Below, in pieces: positions 43,144 through 53,146 of a stretch of DNA of 64,000 bases. Both the position numbers and the translations under genes were made by a program. Location: the NCBI GenBank assembly GCA_023460395.1, contig JAEWQB010000024.1, forward strand, positions 283,867 through 347,866. The letters are read 5' to 3'. The notes beneath the pieces are model-generated. The model did no database searches. It worked only from the letters and a program-made list of their open reading frames with translations, and had not been told where the DNA came from. This DNA is from Pseudomonadota bacterium. Lineage in GTDB: Bacteria > Desulfobacterota > Desulfovibrionia > Desulfovibrionales > Desulfovibrionaceae. Position 1 is the stretch's first letter. The number at the start of each line of letters is the position of its first letter.

Positions 43144-44112
43144 TCAACACAGCCCTTCACCGGAACAAGTCGCCTCGTCACAAGCCGCAAGATAACCGCA
43201 ATGAAAGGCTTCCGCCGTCATAGCCTTACGGTTAGCAGGACGAAGCGTGGCTATATGATACTCCCGGTCTGCCGTGGCAATAGATAACTTGCCGTCCACG
43301 AGTCCCAATATGGTTCCGGGTTCCACAACATGATCAAGCTGCGGGCCGATTACGCCGGGATCAATGGAAACCCGCACAGAGGGTTGCCCTACCCTGTGAA
43401 CCATAAAAAAAGCTCCCGGCCACGGCGAAACACCGCGTATGCCCGCGTGTACTTCTTTAGCGGGCCTATGCCAGTTCACAATACCTTCAGCCTTTTCCAG
43501 TTTCGCGGCGTGCGTGGCAAGAGCGCTATCTTGCGGAATGCTCCGCAATGCGCCCTGTGCGGCTAATTCCAGTGCGTCCACCAGCAATCCAGCACCCAGA
43601 ACAGCGAGCTGATCATGCATGGTGCCGGCGGTATCATCAATGCCAATACTTATGGCGCGTTGAAGCAAGATAGGTCCGCTATCCAGCCCTTTTTCCATCT
43701 GCATGATAGTAATTCCGGTGACCGGATCGCCGTTCATGATAGCCCGTTGTATAGGAGCGGCCCCCCGGTACCGGGGTAGCAACGAGGCATGCACGTTTAT
43801 GGCGCCAAGGGTGGGGATATCCAAAACCCGCTGTGGCAGAATAAGCCCGTATGCCGCCACCAGCAGCACGTCAGGGCGCAACTCAGTCAACTGGCGCACA
43901 TCCGCGTCTTCCCGAAAAGTACATGGCTGAAACACCGGAACGCCGAGTTCCAGAGCCGCTTCTTTGACTGCGGAAAACCGACAGGCCTGCCCGCGACCAC
44001 ACGGACGGTCCGGCTGGGTGTATACTCCCACCAGTTCGCATCCGCCCCAATCCGCAAGCTTCCGTACTATAACCGCAGCAAACTCCGGCGTTCCCATGAA
44101 CACAGCGCGCAT
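43144..44112 (-). CDS. fmt: Methionyl-tRNA formyltransferase
   Basis: Fmt formylates initiator Met-tRNA. The 322-residue protein has MRAVFMGTPEFAA, the catalytic Asn/His block NVHASLLPRYRGAAPI, and GLDSGPIL with the catalytic Asp. It follows def by 11 bases in one operon on the minus strand. The tRNA-fMet gene is also in this window. Normal length and motifs. Confidence 0.97.
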   Translation of the reverse strand: MRAVFMGTPEFAAVIVRKLADWGGCELVGVYTQPDRPCGRGQACRFSAVKEAALELGVPVFQPCTFREDADVRQLTELRPDVLLVAAYGLILPQRVLDIPTLGAINVHASLLPRYRGAAPIQRAIMNGDPVTGITIMQMEKGLDSGPILLQRAISIGIDDTAGTMHDQLAVLGAGLLVDALELAAQGALRSIPQDSALATHAAKLEKAEGIVNWHRPAKEVHAGIRGVSPWPGAFFMVHRVGQPSVRVSIDPGVIGPQLDHVVEPGTILGLVDGKLSIATADREYHIATLRPANRKAMTAEAFHCGYLAACDEATCSGEGLC

Positions 44113-44123
44113 TGTAGTGCCCT

Positions 44124-44624
44124 CTATTTTTTCAGCCACTTTTTGACTTTGCTATCATACATGGACCGTTTCAGGCGGCTGATATGGTCAATAAACAGCG
44201 TGCCGTCCAGATGATCCAATTCGTGCTGTATGCAAATGGCCAGCAGGCCGTCCGCGTCCATACAAATATCGTTGCCGTCAATATCTTTGGCTATCAGGCG
44301 CACGGTTTCCGCCCGCTTTACTTTGCTGCGATAGTTCACGACAGAGAGACACCCCTCTTCCGTTTCCACTTCGCCCTGCAAGTTTTCCAACCGGGGATTG
44401 ATCAGCGTCATCAACCCAGCCCGCTCCTCAGGTCCGGTTACGTCAATCACGACAAGGCGGCAATTTTCCCCAACCTGCGGTGCGGCAAGGCCAATACCAT
44501 CTTCTTTATACATGGTTTCCGCCATGTCTGCGGCTAAGGCGCGTATTTCCGGCGTTATTTCCGTAATATCCTCGCACTCCAAAGCAAGCCGCGGGTCTGG
44601 GTATTTCAAAATTTCTCTTACCAT
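44124..44624 (-). CDS. def: Peptide deformylase
   Basis: It removes the N-formyl group from new proteins with an iron/zinc centre. All three motifs are present: GIGLAAPQVG, EGCLSV and QHELDHLDG. The 166-residue length fits. The start is chosen from the conserved MVREILKYPDPRL; an upstream frame of 50 residues is rejected. It heads the def-fmt pair. Confidence 0.97.
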   Translation of the reverse strand: MVREILKYPDPRLALECEDITEITPEIRALAADMAETMYKEDGIGLAAPQVGENCRLVVIDVTGPEERAGLMTLINPRLENLQGEVETEEGCLSVVNYRSKVKRAETVRLIAKDIDGNDICMDADGLLAICIQHELDHLDGTLFIDHISRLKRSMYDSKVKKWLKK

Positions 44625-44796
44625 ACTGTCACCATATATGTTGGTTATGTTTTTTTCAGATATACATCGTATACCAGAGGCTATAATCATTCCCGCGGAC
44701 CATGAAAAGGGAAGAGTATATAACCTTTTGATAAAACAAGAAATAAAATGGTGTATGCCTTTTATTTCCCGCATAGGTCAACCCGCTGCCAACGCG

Positions 44797-44839
44797 CAAA
44801 AAATACACAGTCCCACCCCATTGTGGAAGACTGCGTATT
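44797..44839 (-). terminator. Terminator at the end of the dnaA-gyrA-TPR run
   Basis: AATACACAGTC and GACTGCGTATT enclose a CCAC/GTGG helix; on the minus strand it is followed by TATTTTTTG. It lies after the TPR lipoprotein stop. Confidence 0.82.
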
Positions 44840-44895
44840 CTCTGAACCAGCACCCAATTTCTACGTAACCGACGTTTCCCTCTCAGTGATGGGAA

Positions 44896-45678
44896 TTACA
44901 TCCGTTTTCGCAGATATTCCAAACGCTTTTCAATAACCATGGGATTAGGATACGTGTCCGCTATACCTTCCAAAAGGGTAATAGCCTCAGGAATTCTACC
45001 CAATTGGTCATATGCATCCGAAAGAAGAAGCGTTGCAATGGACGCTAATTCCTGTGAAATTCCTTTTGTTTCCAAAACATTGGTCAGGGAAACAACGGCA
45101 GGATGGTAGTTTTCAAGAAAAAACTGCGTTTGGGCCAACCCGTACAAACACTGAGCGCGTTCCACCGGCTCCACAGGTATCTCCATGCAGGAACGGAACG
45201 CGTCTATAGCCAGATCATAATCCGCTGTAGCAATGTATGCTTCGCCAATATTCCGGTACGCGGTTACCTGATCCAGCGGTGTGGATTCCGGCATATCAAG
45301 AATGCGCTGCCATGCGTCCACAGCTTTTTCCATGTCACGCATCTGCATAGCAAGATCACCCATGCGGTACAAAATACTCCGCACCTTTTCCGGCTTATCC
45401 GCGTATTCCAAAAGCATGGCTTCCAGCAATTCCAGCGCATCAGACTCGTTGCCACGCACGGCATACGCAAGGTCATATAACCTATTCCAGACTTCCCAGC
45501 GGGCAGCGCCTTTTTCGTGTATTTTGAGATACCGCTCATAGAGCCGTTCGGCTTCAAGGTACTGATGCTCCACATAGGCTTGCCGGGCGGCTTCAAGATC
45601 GTCCCCAGCCTCCGGCCGCGATTGGCAGCCGGAGGTGAGGACGCAAAGAAACAGAAAGAGAATAAGATAGTCTTTCAT
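44896..45678 (-). CDS. TPR-containing lipoprotein
   Basis: The N-terminus MKDYLILFLFLCVLTSGCQS has a lipobox (LTSGC), so it is a lipoprotein, 260 residues. The rest is made of TPR helices, e.g. AYVEHQYLEAERLYERYL and AYIATADYDLAIDAFRSC. Its ATG directly abuts the gyrA stop. The position after gyrA is also known in other Desulfovibrio genomes. It probably scaffolds an envelope complex; function unknown. Confidence 0.88.
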   Translation of the reverse strand: MKDYLILFLFLCVLTSGCQSRPEAGDDLEAARQAYVEHQYLEAERLYERYLKIHEKGAARWEVWNRLYDLAYAVRGNESDALELLEAMLLEYADKPEKVRSILYRMGDLAMQMRDMEKAVDAWQRILDMPESTPLDQVTAYRNIGEAYIATADYDLAIDAFRSCMEIPVEPVERAQCLYGLAQTQFFLENYHPAVVSLTNVLETKGISQELASIATLLLSDAYDQLGRIPEAITLLEGIADTYPNPMVIEKRLEYLRKRM

Positions 45679-48120
45679 CTATTCCTGATCTTCATCGACA
45701 ACAATATCGTCTCGCTCGGATACGCGGTCAAAGCCGACCACTGTACCGCCTTCATCAAGAGACACAAGCCGCACACCCTGCGTAGCACGTCCCACGCTGC
45801 GTACTTCCCGTATTTCCATACGTATGATTTTGTTGTTTGATGTTAACAGAATAAGACCATCTTCCAATTCCACAGGTATGGCTCCTAGCACCGGGCCGGT
45901 CTTGGGCGTGACCTTGAAGTTGATAATGCCCTTTCCGCCGCGCGTCTGCACACGGTACAAATCAAGGCGAGTGCGTTTGCCATATCCGTTTTCAGCCACA
46001 GTCATTATTTCAGATGTGCTATCCGGCGACAGTGTGACACAAGCCACCACGTCGTCATTAGACCGCAGGGCTATGCCCTTCACACCCGTGGCGCTGCGGC
46101 CCATGGGGCGCACATCGCTGCAATCAAAGCGAATAGCAATGCCGTCCTGTGTGGTAAGAACCACGTGGCATTGATCATTCACCTCACGTACCATGATAAG
46201 CTCATCATCGGGCCGCAGCCCCACCGCAATAATACCGGTGCGGCGGGCGCGGGCATAAAGGTCCGCGCTAGAGCGCTTTACCATGCCGCGGCGGGTAGCA
46301 AAGAGGAAGTAGTGGTTTTCGTCAAAGTCCCGCACAGAAAGCGCGGTGGTAACGAATTCGTTTTCTTCCAGCGGCAGCAAGTTGGCAATATGCATACCTT
46401 TGGCGGTACGGCTGCCCTCAGGAACCTGATGCACCTTAAGCTGGAACATACGGCCCTTGTTAGTAAAGAGCAGCAGATACTGGTGATTTGTTGTTGTCAG
46501 AAAGTCCTGCACAAAATCACCGTCACCGGTCTGCACGCCCGCAACGCCCTTGCCACCGCGTTTTTGCGCCTTGTAAGATTCAAGCGTGGTACGCTTGATA
46601 TACCCACGGCGGGACAGTGTGATAACAACGTCCTCGTCGGGAATAAGGTCTTCAATGTCGATACCGTCCAATTCAGCCTCTATGACGGTGCGACGAGGAG
46701 TACCAAAGGTTTCTTTAAGCTGTGTCAATTCTTCCCGCACAACGCCCTGAAGCACGTCCCTGTTATCAAGGATGGATTGGAACCATGCTATCTGCTTAAG
46801 CAGCTCGGTATATTCCTCCAGCAGTTTTTCATGCTCAAGGTTCGTCAACCGTTGCAAACGCATGTCCAAAATAGCCTGTGCCTGTAGTTCAGAGAGTTCA
46901 AAGCGGGCCATAAGCCCTTCTTTGGCGTCCTGAGGCGTTTTAGAAGCCCGGATAATACGCACAACTTCGTCAATATTATCCAGTGCGATACGCAGGCCTT
47001 CCAGAATATGCGCTCTGGCTTCGGCTTTGCGCAAATCATACCGGGTGCGTCGGATAATAACTTCACGCCGATGGTCCAGAAAATGGAGCAGAGCGCTTTT
47101 CAGACTCAGTGTCTGCGGTCGGTTCCCCACCACAGCCAGCATATTAATGCCAAAGGAGCTTTCCAGAGGGGTGAACTTGTATAGCGCGTTGATGACAATA
47201 TCGGGAATAGTTCCGCGTTTCAGGTCAATGACCACGCGAATACCCTTACGATCCGATTCGTCACGCAGGTCGGTAATGCCGTCAATTTTGCGTTCATTGA
47301 CCAGCACGGCTATTTTTTCCACTAGACTGGATTTATTAAGCGCAAAGGGAATTTCCCGGATTATGATGGACTGAAAACCCTTTTTGCGCTCTTCGATCTC
47401 CACCCGACCGCGTATTTTTACCGTGCCGCGCCCAGTGGTATACGCATCGCGCAATCCCTGTCCGGCGTAACAAATACCACCTGTAGGGAAATCCGGCCCT
47501 TTCACATACTGCATAAGCTCTTCAACTGTGCATTCACGGTTGTCGAGAGCCACAAGCAGAGCATCCACAAGCTCGCTCAGGTTATGAGGCGGTATGTTAG
47601 TCGCCATACCCACAGCAATACCGGAAGAACCGTTGAGCAGCAGGTTAGGAACCTTGGTGGGAAGTACAGAGGGTTCAGGTAACGTATTATCGTAGTTGGG
47701 CTTGAAGTCTACGGTTTCTTTATCGATGTCGGAAAGAAACTCGCCAGCCAACCGTGACATGCGCACTTCGGTATAACGCATGGCAGCCGCAGCGTCGCCA
47801 TCTATAGAACCAAAGTTACCCTGCCCGTCCACCAGCATATCCCGCATGGAGAAGGGCTGCGCCATACGCACCAGAGCGTCATACACGGCGGAGTCGCCAT
47901 GAGGATGATACTTACCGATAACGTCACCGACCACGCGGGCCGATTTTTTATGCGCACGGTTCCAACCATTGCCGAGTTCATACTGGGCAAACATGATGCG
48001 CCGGTGAACGGGCTTCAGCCCGTCACGCACATCAGGAATGGCGCGGCCGATAATAACACTGAGGGAATACTCAAGATATGACTTCTTGAGCTCTTTTTCG
48101 ATGCTTATTGAATTCGACAC
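45679..48120 (-). CDS. gyrA: DNA gyrase subunit A
   Basis: GyrA cuts and rejoins DNA in gyrase. At 813 residues it is of normal length. The catalytic Tyr is in AAAMRYTEVRMS near residue 123, and the C-terminal wheel has the GyrA box in the form QKRGGKG. It follows gyrB by 12 bases and precedes the TPR lipoprotein with no gap. Confidence 0.98.
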   Translation of the reverse strand: MSNSISIEKELKKSYLEYSLSVIIGRAIPDVRDGLKPVHRRIMFAQYELGNGWNRAHKKSARVVGDVIGKYHPHGDSAVYDALVRMAQPFSMRDMLVDGQGNFGSIDGDAAAAMRYTEVRMSRLAGEFLSDIDKETVDFKPNYDNTLPEPSVLPTKVPNLLLNGSSGIAVGMATNIPPHNLSELVDALLVALDNRECTVEELMQYVKGPDFPTGGICYAGQGLRDAYTTGRGTVKIRGRVEIEERKKGFQSIIIREIPFALNKSSLVEKIAVLVNERKIDGITDLRDESDRKGIRVVIDLKRGTIPDIVINALYKFTPLESSFGINMLAVVGNRPQTLSLKSALLHFLDHRREVIIRRTRYDLRKAEARAHILEGLRIALDNIDEVVRIIRASKTPQDAKEGLMARFELSELQAQAILDMRLQRLTNLEHEKLLEEYTELLKQIAWFQSILDNRDVLQGVVREELTQLKETFGTPRRTVIEAELDGIDIEDLIPDEDVVITLSRRGYIKRTTLESYKAQKRGGKGVAGVQTGDGDFVQDFLTTTNHQYLLLFTNKGRMFQLKVHQVPEGSRTAKGMHIANLLPLEENEFVTTALSVRDFDENHYFLFATRRGMVKRSSADLYARARRTGIIAVGLRPDDELIMVREVNDQCHVVLTTQDGIAIRFDCSDVRPMGRSATGVKGIALRSNDDVVACVTLSPDSTSEIMTVAENGYGKRTRLDLYRVQTRGGKGIINFKVTPKTGPVLGAIPVELEDGLILLTSNNKIIRMEIREVRSVGRATQGVRLVSLDEGGTVVGFDRVSERDDIVVDEDQE

Positions 48121-48132
48121 ATTCGGCCTCTT

Positions 48133-50538
48133 TTAAATATCCAGTTCCTGAACGCTCAGGGCATTGCGCTCAATGAATTCGCGGCGTGGCTCTACTCTAT
48201 CGCCCATAAGCTGTTCGAAGATATCGCTCGCATCTTCGGCATCTTCCACGGTTACTCGCAACAGCACACGGTTTTCTGGATTCATGGTGGTGACCCACAA
48301 CTGTTCCGGGTTCATTTCACCAAGACCTTTGTACCGCTGAATGTTGATGCCTTTTCGTGCTTCCAGCAGCACAAATTCAAGCACCGCGAAGATGTCCGCC
48401 AAAGTCGTTTCAGCTTCTTTGCGCACAGCGGTAAAAGAAAGCCCACCGTAAATTTTACGGATATCGTCCATGGCGATGTAGGGAATCTTATACATTTTGG
48501 AATTAAAGAATTCGTTGCCAATGCGGGTGCGGTGTCCGTTTTGGTTTTCAAAGACCAACCAGATACGGCTATCCACATCGTCATCTTCTTGTTCCACGCG
48601 CACAGAGTAGCCACGTTCGCCAAGAAACTCTCCAAACCCATTCTGGCGTTCATGCTCAAAGTTTTCCGGGAAAAGCCGCGTTGGGTATTCAAGGAAGGTC
48701 ATGAACAGCTCCTGACTGATGTTCACGCTTTCCACTTCGGCTATTTTTCCCTGAATGGCTTCGATAGTTCCGAGAAGTTCCTTAAGCCCTTTACCGGTAA
48801 CGGTAACGCCGTTGGTTCCGTGCAGAATCACATCGTCAGCTATGCGGTTGAGCAAAAAGCCATTCAGCTCTTCGTCGTCTTTGATGAACCGTTCAAACTT
48901 GGAGGCATGTGCCCGATACAACGGAGGCTGTGCTATGTACAGGTGCCCCCGCGTAATCAGCTCAGGATACTGACGGAAGAAAAAGGTAAGCAACAAGGTA
49001 CGGATATGCGCTCCGTCCACGTCGGCGTCAGTCATGATGACAACCTTGTGATAGCGCAGCTTTTCATAATCCGTATCTTCCTCGCCTACTCCCGCGCCCA
49101 TGGCGGTAATAAGCGCTTTCACTTCCTTATTGGCAAGCATCTTGTCGAAGCGGGTTTTTTCCACATTCAGAATCTTACCACGCAACGGAAGAATAGCTTG
49201 CGTGCCGGGGTTTCTGCCTTGCTTGGCAGAACCGCCAGCAGAATCCCCTTCCACGATGAACAGCTCTGATTCCGCAGGATCTTTAGACTGGCAGTCAGCC
49301 AGCTTGCCGGGCAGTGAGTTATCACCCAACGCGCCTTTGCGGCGAACGAGATCCTTTGCCTTACGGGCTGCGTCCCGTGCACGGGCGGCATCTACCGCCT
49401 TTTCAATGACCATCTTGGCGTCTTTAGGATTTTCTCCAAAAAACGTCATGAGTTGGTCATACACAAGCCCCGCAACAAGACCGGCTACCTCGCTGTTCCC
49501 CAGCTTGGTTTTAGTCTGCCCCTCAAACTGCGGTTGGGGAATTTTCACGCTCACCACACCGGTAAGGCCTTCGCGTACATCGTCGCCAGAGAGCTTTATC
49601 TTAAGCTTCTTGGGCAGGTCAGACCCCTGAATGTACGTATTTATGGCGCGGGTAAGCGCGGTTTTGAACCCCTGAAGGTGCGTGCCGCCTTCCTTGGTGC
49701 GGATGTTATTGGCAAAGGTAAGAAAGTTTTCTTTGTACCCCGCATTGTACTGAATGGCATATTCCACAAAAATATTGGACTGGTCACCAGCACCGTATCC
49801 CGCACCGTAAATGATGGAGTGAATGCCGCCTTCCCCGGAGTTCAGATCCTTCACGAACTGGCGGATGCCGCCTTCCGCGTGAAAGGTGTCGGAATCTCCG
49901 CTGCGTTCATCAGTAAATTCGATGGTTAGCCCGGAGTTAAGATAGGCCAGCTCTTCAAACCGTTTTTTCAGTACATCGTAGACGAACTGATTTGTTTCAA
50001 AAATTTCCTCATCGGGCCGAAAACGCACACTCGTTCCGCGGCGGTCGCTTTCTCCTATAGTTTCCACTCCCTTGACAGGCACCCCACGCTCATAGCGCTG
50101 ATTGTAGCGATAGCCGTCGCGGTCAACGGTGACTTCCAGATATTCTGAAAGCGCGTTCACGCAGGAAACCCCCACGCCGTGCAACCCGCCGGATACCTTG
50201 TAGGTATCACTATCGAACTTGCCACCGGCATGGAGCACGGTCATGACCACTTCCACTGCGGGACGGCCTTCCTTAGGATGCATGTCTACAGGAATACCGC
50301 GTCCGTTATCTCGCACGGTAACACTGTTATCCAAGTGAATTTTAACCGTTATTCTGTCGCAGAAGCCCGCCATGGCTTCGTCAATGGAGTTATCCACCAC
50401 CTCATACACGAGATGATGCAGCCCACGGACATCGGTACTGCCGATATACATGGCCGGGCGTTTGCGGACGGCGGAAAGCCCTTCGAGAACCGTAATGCTG
50501 TCCGCGGTATATTGCTGTTTGCTTCCAGCGTTGGTCAT
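48133..50538 (-). CDS. gyrB: DNA gyrase subunit B
   Basis: GyrB is the ATPase of gyrase. At 801 residues it has the GHKL ATP site (VVDNSIDEAMAGFCD, then DNGRGIPVD) and the TOPRIM motifs EGDSAGGSAKQGR and MTDADVDGAHIRTLLL. Its ATG shares one base with the dnaN stop (TAATG), so it is coupled to dnaN. Confidence 0.98.
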   Translation of the reverse strand: MTNAGSKQQYTADSITVLEGLSAVRKRPAMYIGSTDVRGLHHLVYEVVDNSIDEAMAGFCDRITVKIHLDNSVTVRDNGRGIPVDMHPKEGRPAVEVVMTVLHAGGKFDSDTYKVSGGLHGVGVSCVNALSEYLEVTVDRDGYRYNQRYERGVPVKGVETIGESDRRGTSVRFRPDEEIFETNQFVYDVLKKRFEELAYLNSGLTIEFTDERSGDSDTFHAEGGIRQFVKDLNSGEGGIHSIIYGAGYGAGDQSNIFVEYAIQYNAGYKENFLTFANNIRTKEGGTHLQGFKTALTRAINTYIQGSDLPKKLKIKLSGDDVREGLTGVVSVKIPQPQFEGQTKTKLGNSEVAGLVAGLVYDQLMTFFGENPKDAKMVIEKAVDAARARDAARKAKDLVRRKGALGDNSLPGKLADCQSKDPAESELFIVEGDSAGGSAKQGRNPGTQAILPLRGKILNVEKTRFDKMLANKEVKALITAMGAGVGEEDTDYEKLRYHKVVIMTDADVDGAHIRTLLLTFFFRQYPELITRGHLYIAQPPLYRAHASKFERFIKDDEELNGFLLNRIADDVILHGTNGVTVTGKGLKELLGTIEAIQGKIAEVESVNISQELFMTFLEYPTRLFPENFEHERQNGFGEFLGERGYSVRVEQEDDDVDSRIWLVFENQNGHRTRIGNEFFNSKMYKIPYIAMDDIRKIYGGLSFTAVRKEAETTLADIFAVLEFVLLEARKGINIQRYKGLGEMNPEQLWVTTMNPENRVLLRVTVEDAEDASDIFEQLMGDRVEPRREFIERNALSVQELDI

Positions 50539-51692
50539 TACACTTCTTCCTCGCTGTAGTACGTCTCTTCCACTATCTTCATAGGCATGATGATAACCGT
50601 GTATTCAGGGTCATCACTTCCCTTAAGGCCGCATGGCCCTTCCGCTCCGGTAAGCATAAACCGCAGCGTTTCCGATTGGTAATGGTTGAGAATTTCAATA
50701 AGATTACGGGTGGGAAAGGCTATGCGTTTAATGGAGCCGCTATACTGCGCTTCCAAAGCCTCATTGGCGGTACCCACCTCTTGCCCTTGAGAGGAAAGCT
50801 CCACTTCGGCGCCGTTAAATGTGAAATAGGTGCAACGGTTATTTTCCGTGTTAAAAATGAGCAAGCGTTCCAAGGCTTCGATAATTTCTTTGCGGTCCAC
50901 GTCCAGCGTGGCCACTTCGGGCGCGTTCAGTTTGGAGAGAAAATTATTATAGTCGGGATACTGGTAATATGAAAGCGGAAGACTGAACGTTTCACGCTTG
51001 TCGCCACGCCGGAAGAAGAGACGTTTGTTGCTGATGTTCAGCTCAATTTCGTCTCCGCCGAGCCATTTTTTCAGTTCCCCCAAATACTTCTTCTGTACCA
51101 GCATACCGTCTTGCGGGAGCATGGTGTGCAGTTCGTCATTGGTAAACCGCTGCATAGAGAATTGGTGTCCATTCAACCCGCAGCATTCGATAACGCCATT
51201 GCCCATGGGTTTCATGCTCATGCAGGCAATGGCTTCCATGGTATCTTCGTCAGAAATACAATATGAAAGCTTATCGATAAGTTCTTGAACGAAGTCGCCT
51301 GACCAGAAAACGGAGTTTTCTTCCGGGAAGTCGGAAAAATTCTGGAACCACGTGGCGTCGTTTACGGGTAATTTATACTTACGTCTCCCCTGCTCTATTT
51401 GAAGACTGCCTGAAGAGGCATCTAGACGCAGCGTTATTTCGCCGGAAGGCAGCTTTTTAAGCAAGTCCACAAAAGCACGACCCTGCACTCCGGCAAGACC
51501 CTCTTCTTGCACCTCACCGGCATAATTGCCCCGAAATTCGATATTGGAGTCCGTGGAGAGCACATGCAGGGCACCGGATTCCGCTTTAAGCCAGATGGAC
51601 CGCAGATACGCAGCGCCTGTTTTGGCGGGAATGATATTCGCGGCTTTCTGGAGACCGTCGATGACGTCTTCTTTAAATACTCTTAAATGCAT
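50538..51692 (-). CDS. dnaN: DNA polymerase III beta sliding clamp
   Basis: The 384-residue sliding clamp encircles DNA for polymerase III. It starts MHLRVFKEDVIDGLQKAANI and its C-terminus has YTVIIMPMKI, near the protein-binding groove. Three clamp domains are seen in length and in repeats. AAGGAG precedes the ATG. It follows dnaA after 137 bases of AT-rich DNA. Confidence 0.97.
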   Translation of the reverse strand: MHLRVFKEDVIDGLQKAANIIPAKTGAAYLRSIWLKAESGALHVLSTDSNIEFRGNYAGEVQEEGLAGVQGRAFVDLLKKLPSGEITLRLDASSGSLQIEQGRRKYKLPVNDATWFQNFSDFPEENSVFWSGDFVQELIDKLSYCISDEDTMEAIACMSMKPMGNGVIECCGLNGHQFSMQRFTNDELHTMLPQDGMLVQKKYLGELKKWLGGDEIELNISNKRLFFRRGDKRETFSLPLSYYQYPDYNNFLSKLNAPEVATLDVDRKEIIEALERLLIFNTENNRCTYFTFNGAEVELSSQGQEVGTANEALEAQYSGSIKRIAFPTRNLIEILNHYQSETLRFMLTGAEGPCGLKGSDDPEYTVIIMPMKIVEETYYSEEEV

Positions 51693-51829
51693 TATGTTCT
51701 CCTTGTAATAGTAGTAGGGGAAGTTCCTTTGTTCCTACTAGCTCTAGTCAGCTATTTTTATTTACTTTTTATGGAAACATTTGCGGAAACATTTTGGGAA
51801 CTGAACGCACATTTTTTGTGCTAATCACT
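51693..51829. other. dnaA-dnaN spacer with tandem repeat
   Basis: It has a tandem 12-bp direct repeat, GGAAACATTTGC then GGAAACATTTTG (51773-51796), in AT-rich DNA. No gene is present. It could be a second part of the origin, or the promoter of dnaN. Confidence 0.5.
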
Positions 51830-53146
51830 TCACCGGTCACGAGTAAGGCACTTTTTCTTCAGCTCAGTTACTAAAAGTTTCATATCATTGTTCGTATCTT
51901 GAAATTCTTTAATTTTTTTAACGGCATAGATTGCCGTAGAATGGTCCTTTCCACCGAATATACGCCCTAAAGACGGATAAGAACTGCCCAGTAGCTGCCG
52001 ACAGATGAACATAGACAACTGCCGGGCCAGAACAACCTTTTGATGCCGCTTGCTGCCGGTAATATCCGTTTCCTGCACGCCAAAATGTTCGCCGACAATG
52101 GAGATAATAGTCTCCGGGGTAATGGCGCTGCCCTGCCTGTCGTCTGTGTGAGTAAGGATTTGTTCAAAATCCTTATCGGTCATTTCTTTGCTCATAAGGT
52201 CACGAAACGCCGTGAGCTTGGTGAGTATGCCCTGCAGATTGCGGAAGTCTGGAAAGCGCTGGCAAAGCATAAATACCTGCTCTTTGGAGAGGCGTACTTT
52301 GTCTTGCCGAAGACGTTGCTGGACAAACCGTACCCGCACATCAAGATCCTGCGGTTTGATTTGCGCTATAAGACCCCATTCCAGCCGAGAGCGTAATTTG
52401 GGCTTCAGGAAGTCACACGCGGAAATAACTGTAGTGGAAGTAAAAACCATCTGCTTACCGCTGTCGTGCAACGCGTTAAACAGGCTAATCATTTCTTCCT
52501 GAAGCAACGGAAAATCTTTAAAGCGCTGCACATCGTCCAGCAAAAAGCAGGAGTGCCGCAGAATATGTCTCCGCGCTCCGTGCGGGTCGTTTAAAAATTC
52601 CAGCTCATAGACGGAAGCCAGCGTATCCACTCCGCCAAGAAATATCTGCTGCCGGTCGGTATGGCGGGCAATTTCGTTGGCAATGGAGCGAAGAAGATGA
52701 GTTTTCCCCGTTCCGCTGGGACCGCAGAGCACGAGGGGGTTATACCGGGGCGGTGTTCCCGTTTTGGCTACTTCACGTGCGCTGGCTAGAGGAAACTCGT
52801 TTTTTTTGTTGTGGATAAAGCTGTCAAAGGTGAACTGCCGTCCAAAAGGGAGGTCAAGATTGTTGGATAGGGCGGCGCTTCTGGCGGCAAGCGGGCTACC
52901 ATGCGTTCCGGTCTGTTTGGCGGCGTAGTCCAGCCGGTATCCTTCTCCTAGATATTCCCTGAGCGCGTTTTCAAAATTTCGTTGCGCATGGGCCTGAAAC
53001 CAATGGGCGAAAAAGGCGTGGGGAAAAAGTATGGAAAGCCGCTTTTCCGACGAGCTAAGGGCAAGCGACAACGGGTCGAACCATTGCTGCAGATCCTTAT
53101 CGGAAAAGGTGACGGAAAGATGCGTTCGTAAGGCTTTCTTTAGCAC
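51830..53146 (-). CDS. dnaA: Chromosomal replication initiator DnaA
   Basis: DnaA opens the origin. The 438-residue protein has a shortened domain I/II, Walker A CGPSGTGKTHLL, Walker B HSCFLLDDVQRF (normally IDDIQ), the SRLEWGL arginine-finger block and the DnaA signature RIFGGKDHSTAIYAVKKI. It starts at GTG without a clear ribosome binding site; no ATG is closer. It is the first gene of the run dnaA-dnaN-gyrB-gyrA-TPR. Confidence 0.97.
   Translation of the reverse strand: MLKKALRTHLSVTFSDKDLQQWFDPLSLALSSSEKRLSILFPHAFFAHWFQAHAQRNFENALREYLGEGYRLDYAAKQTGTHGSPLAARSAALSNNLDLPFGRQFTFDSFIHNKKNEFPLASAREVAKTGTPPRYNPLVLCGPSGTGKTHLLRSIANEIARHTDRQQIFLGGVDTLASVYELEFLNDPHGARRHILRHSCFLLDDVQRFKDFPLLQEEMISLFNALHDSGKQMVFTSTTVISACDFLKPKLRSRLEWGLIAQIKPQDLDVRVRFVQQRLRQDKVRLSKEQVFMLCQRFPDFRNLQGILTKLTAFRDLMSKEMTDKDFEQILTHTDDRQGSAITPETIISIVGEHFGVQETDITGSKRHQKVVLARQLSMFICRQLLGSSYPSLGRIFGGKDHSTAIYAVKKIKEFQDTNNDMKLLVTELKKKCLTRDR

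Noticed and set aside
52810..52818. Perfect DnaA box TGTGGATAA within dnaA as part of the origin
   Set aside because: It encodes ordinary DnaA residues in the coding frame, so chance or codon use can explain it; kept out of oriC evidence.
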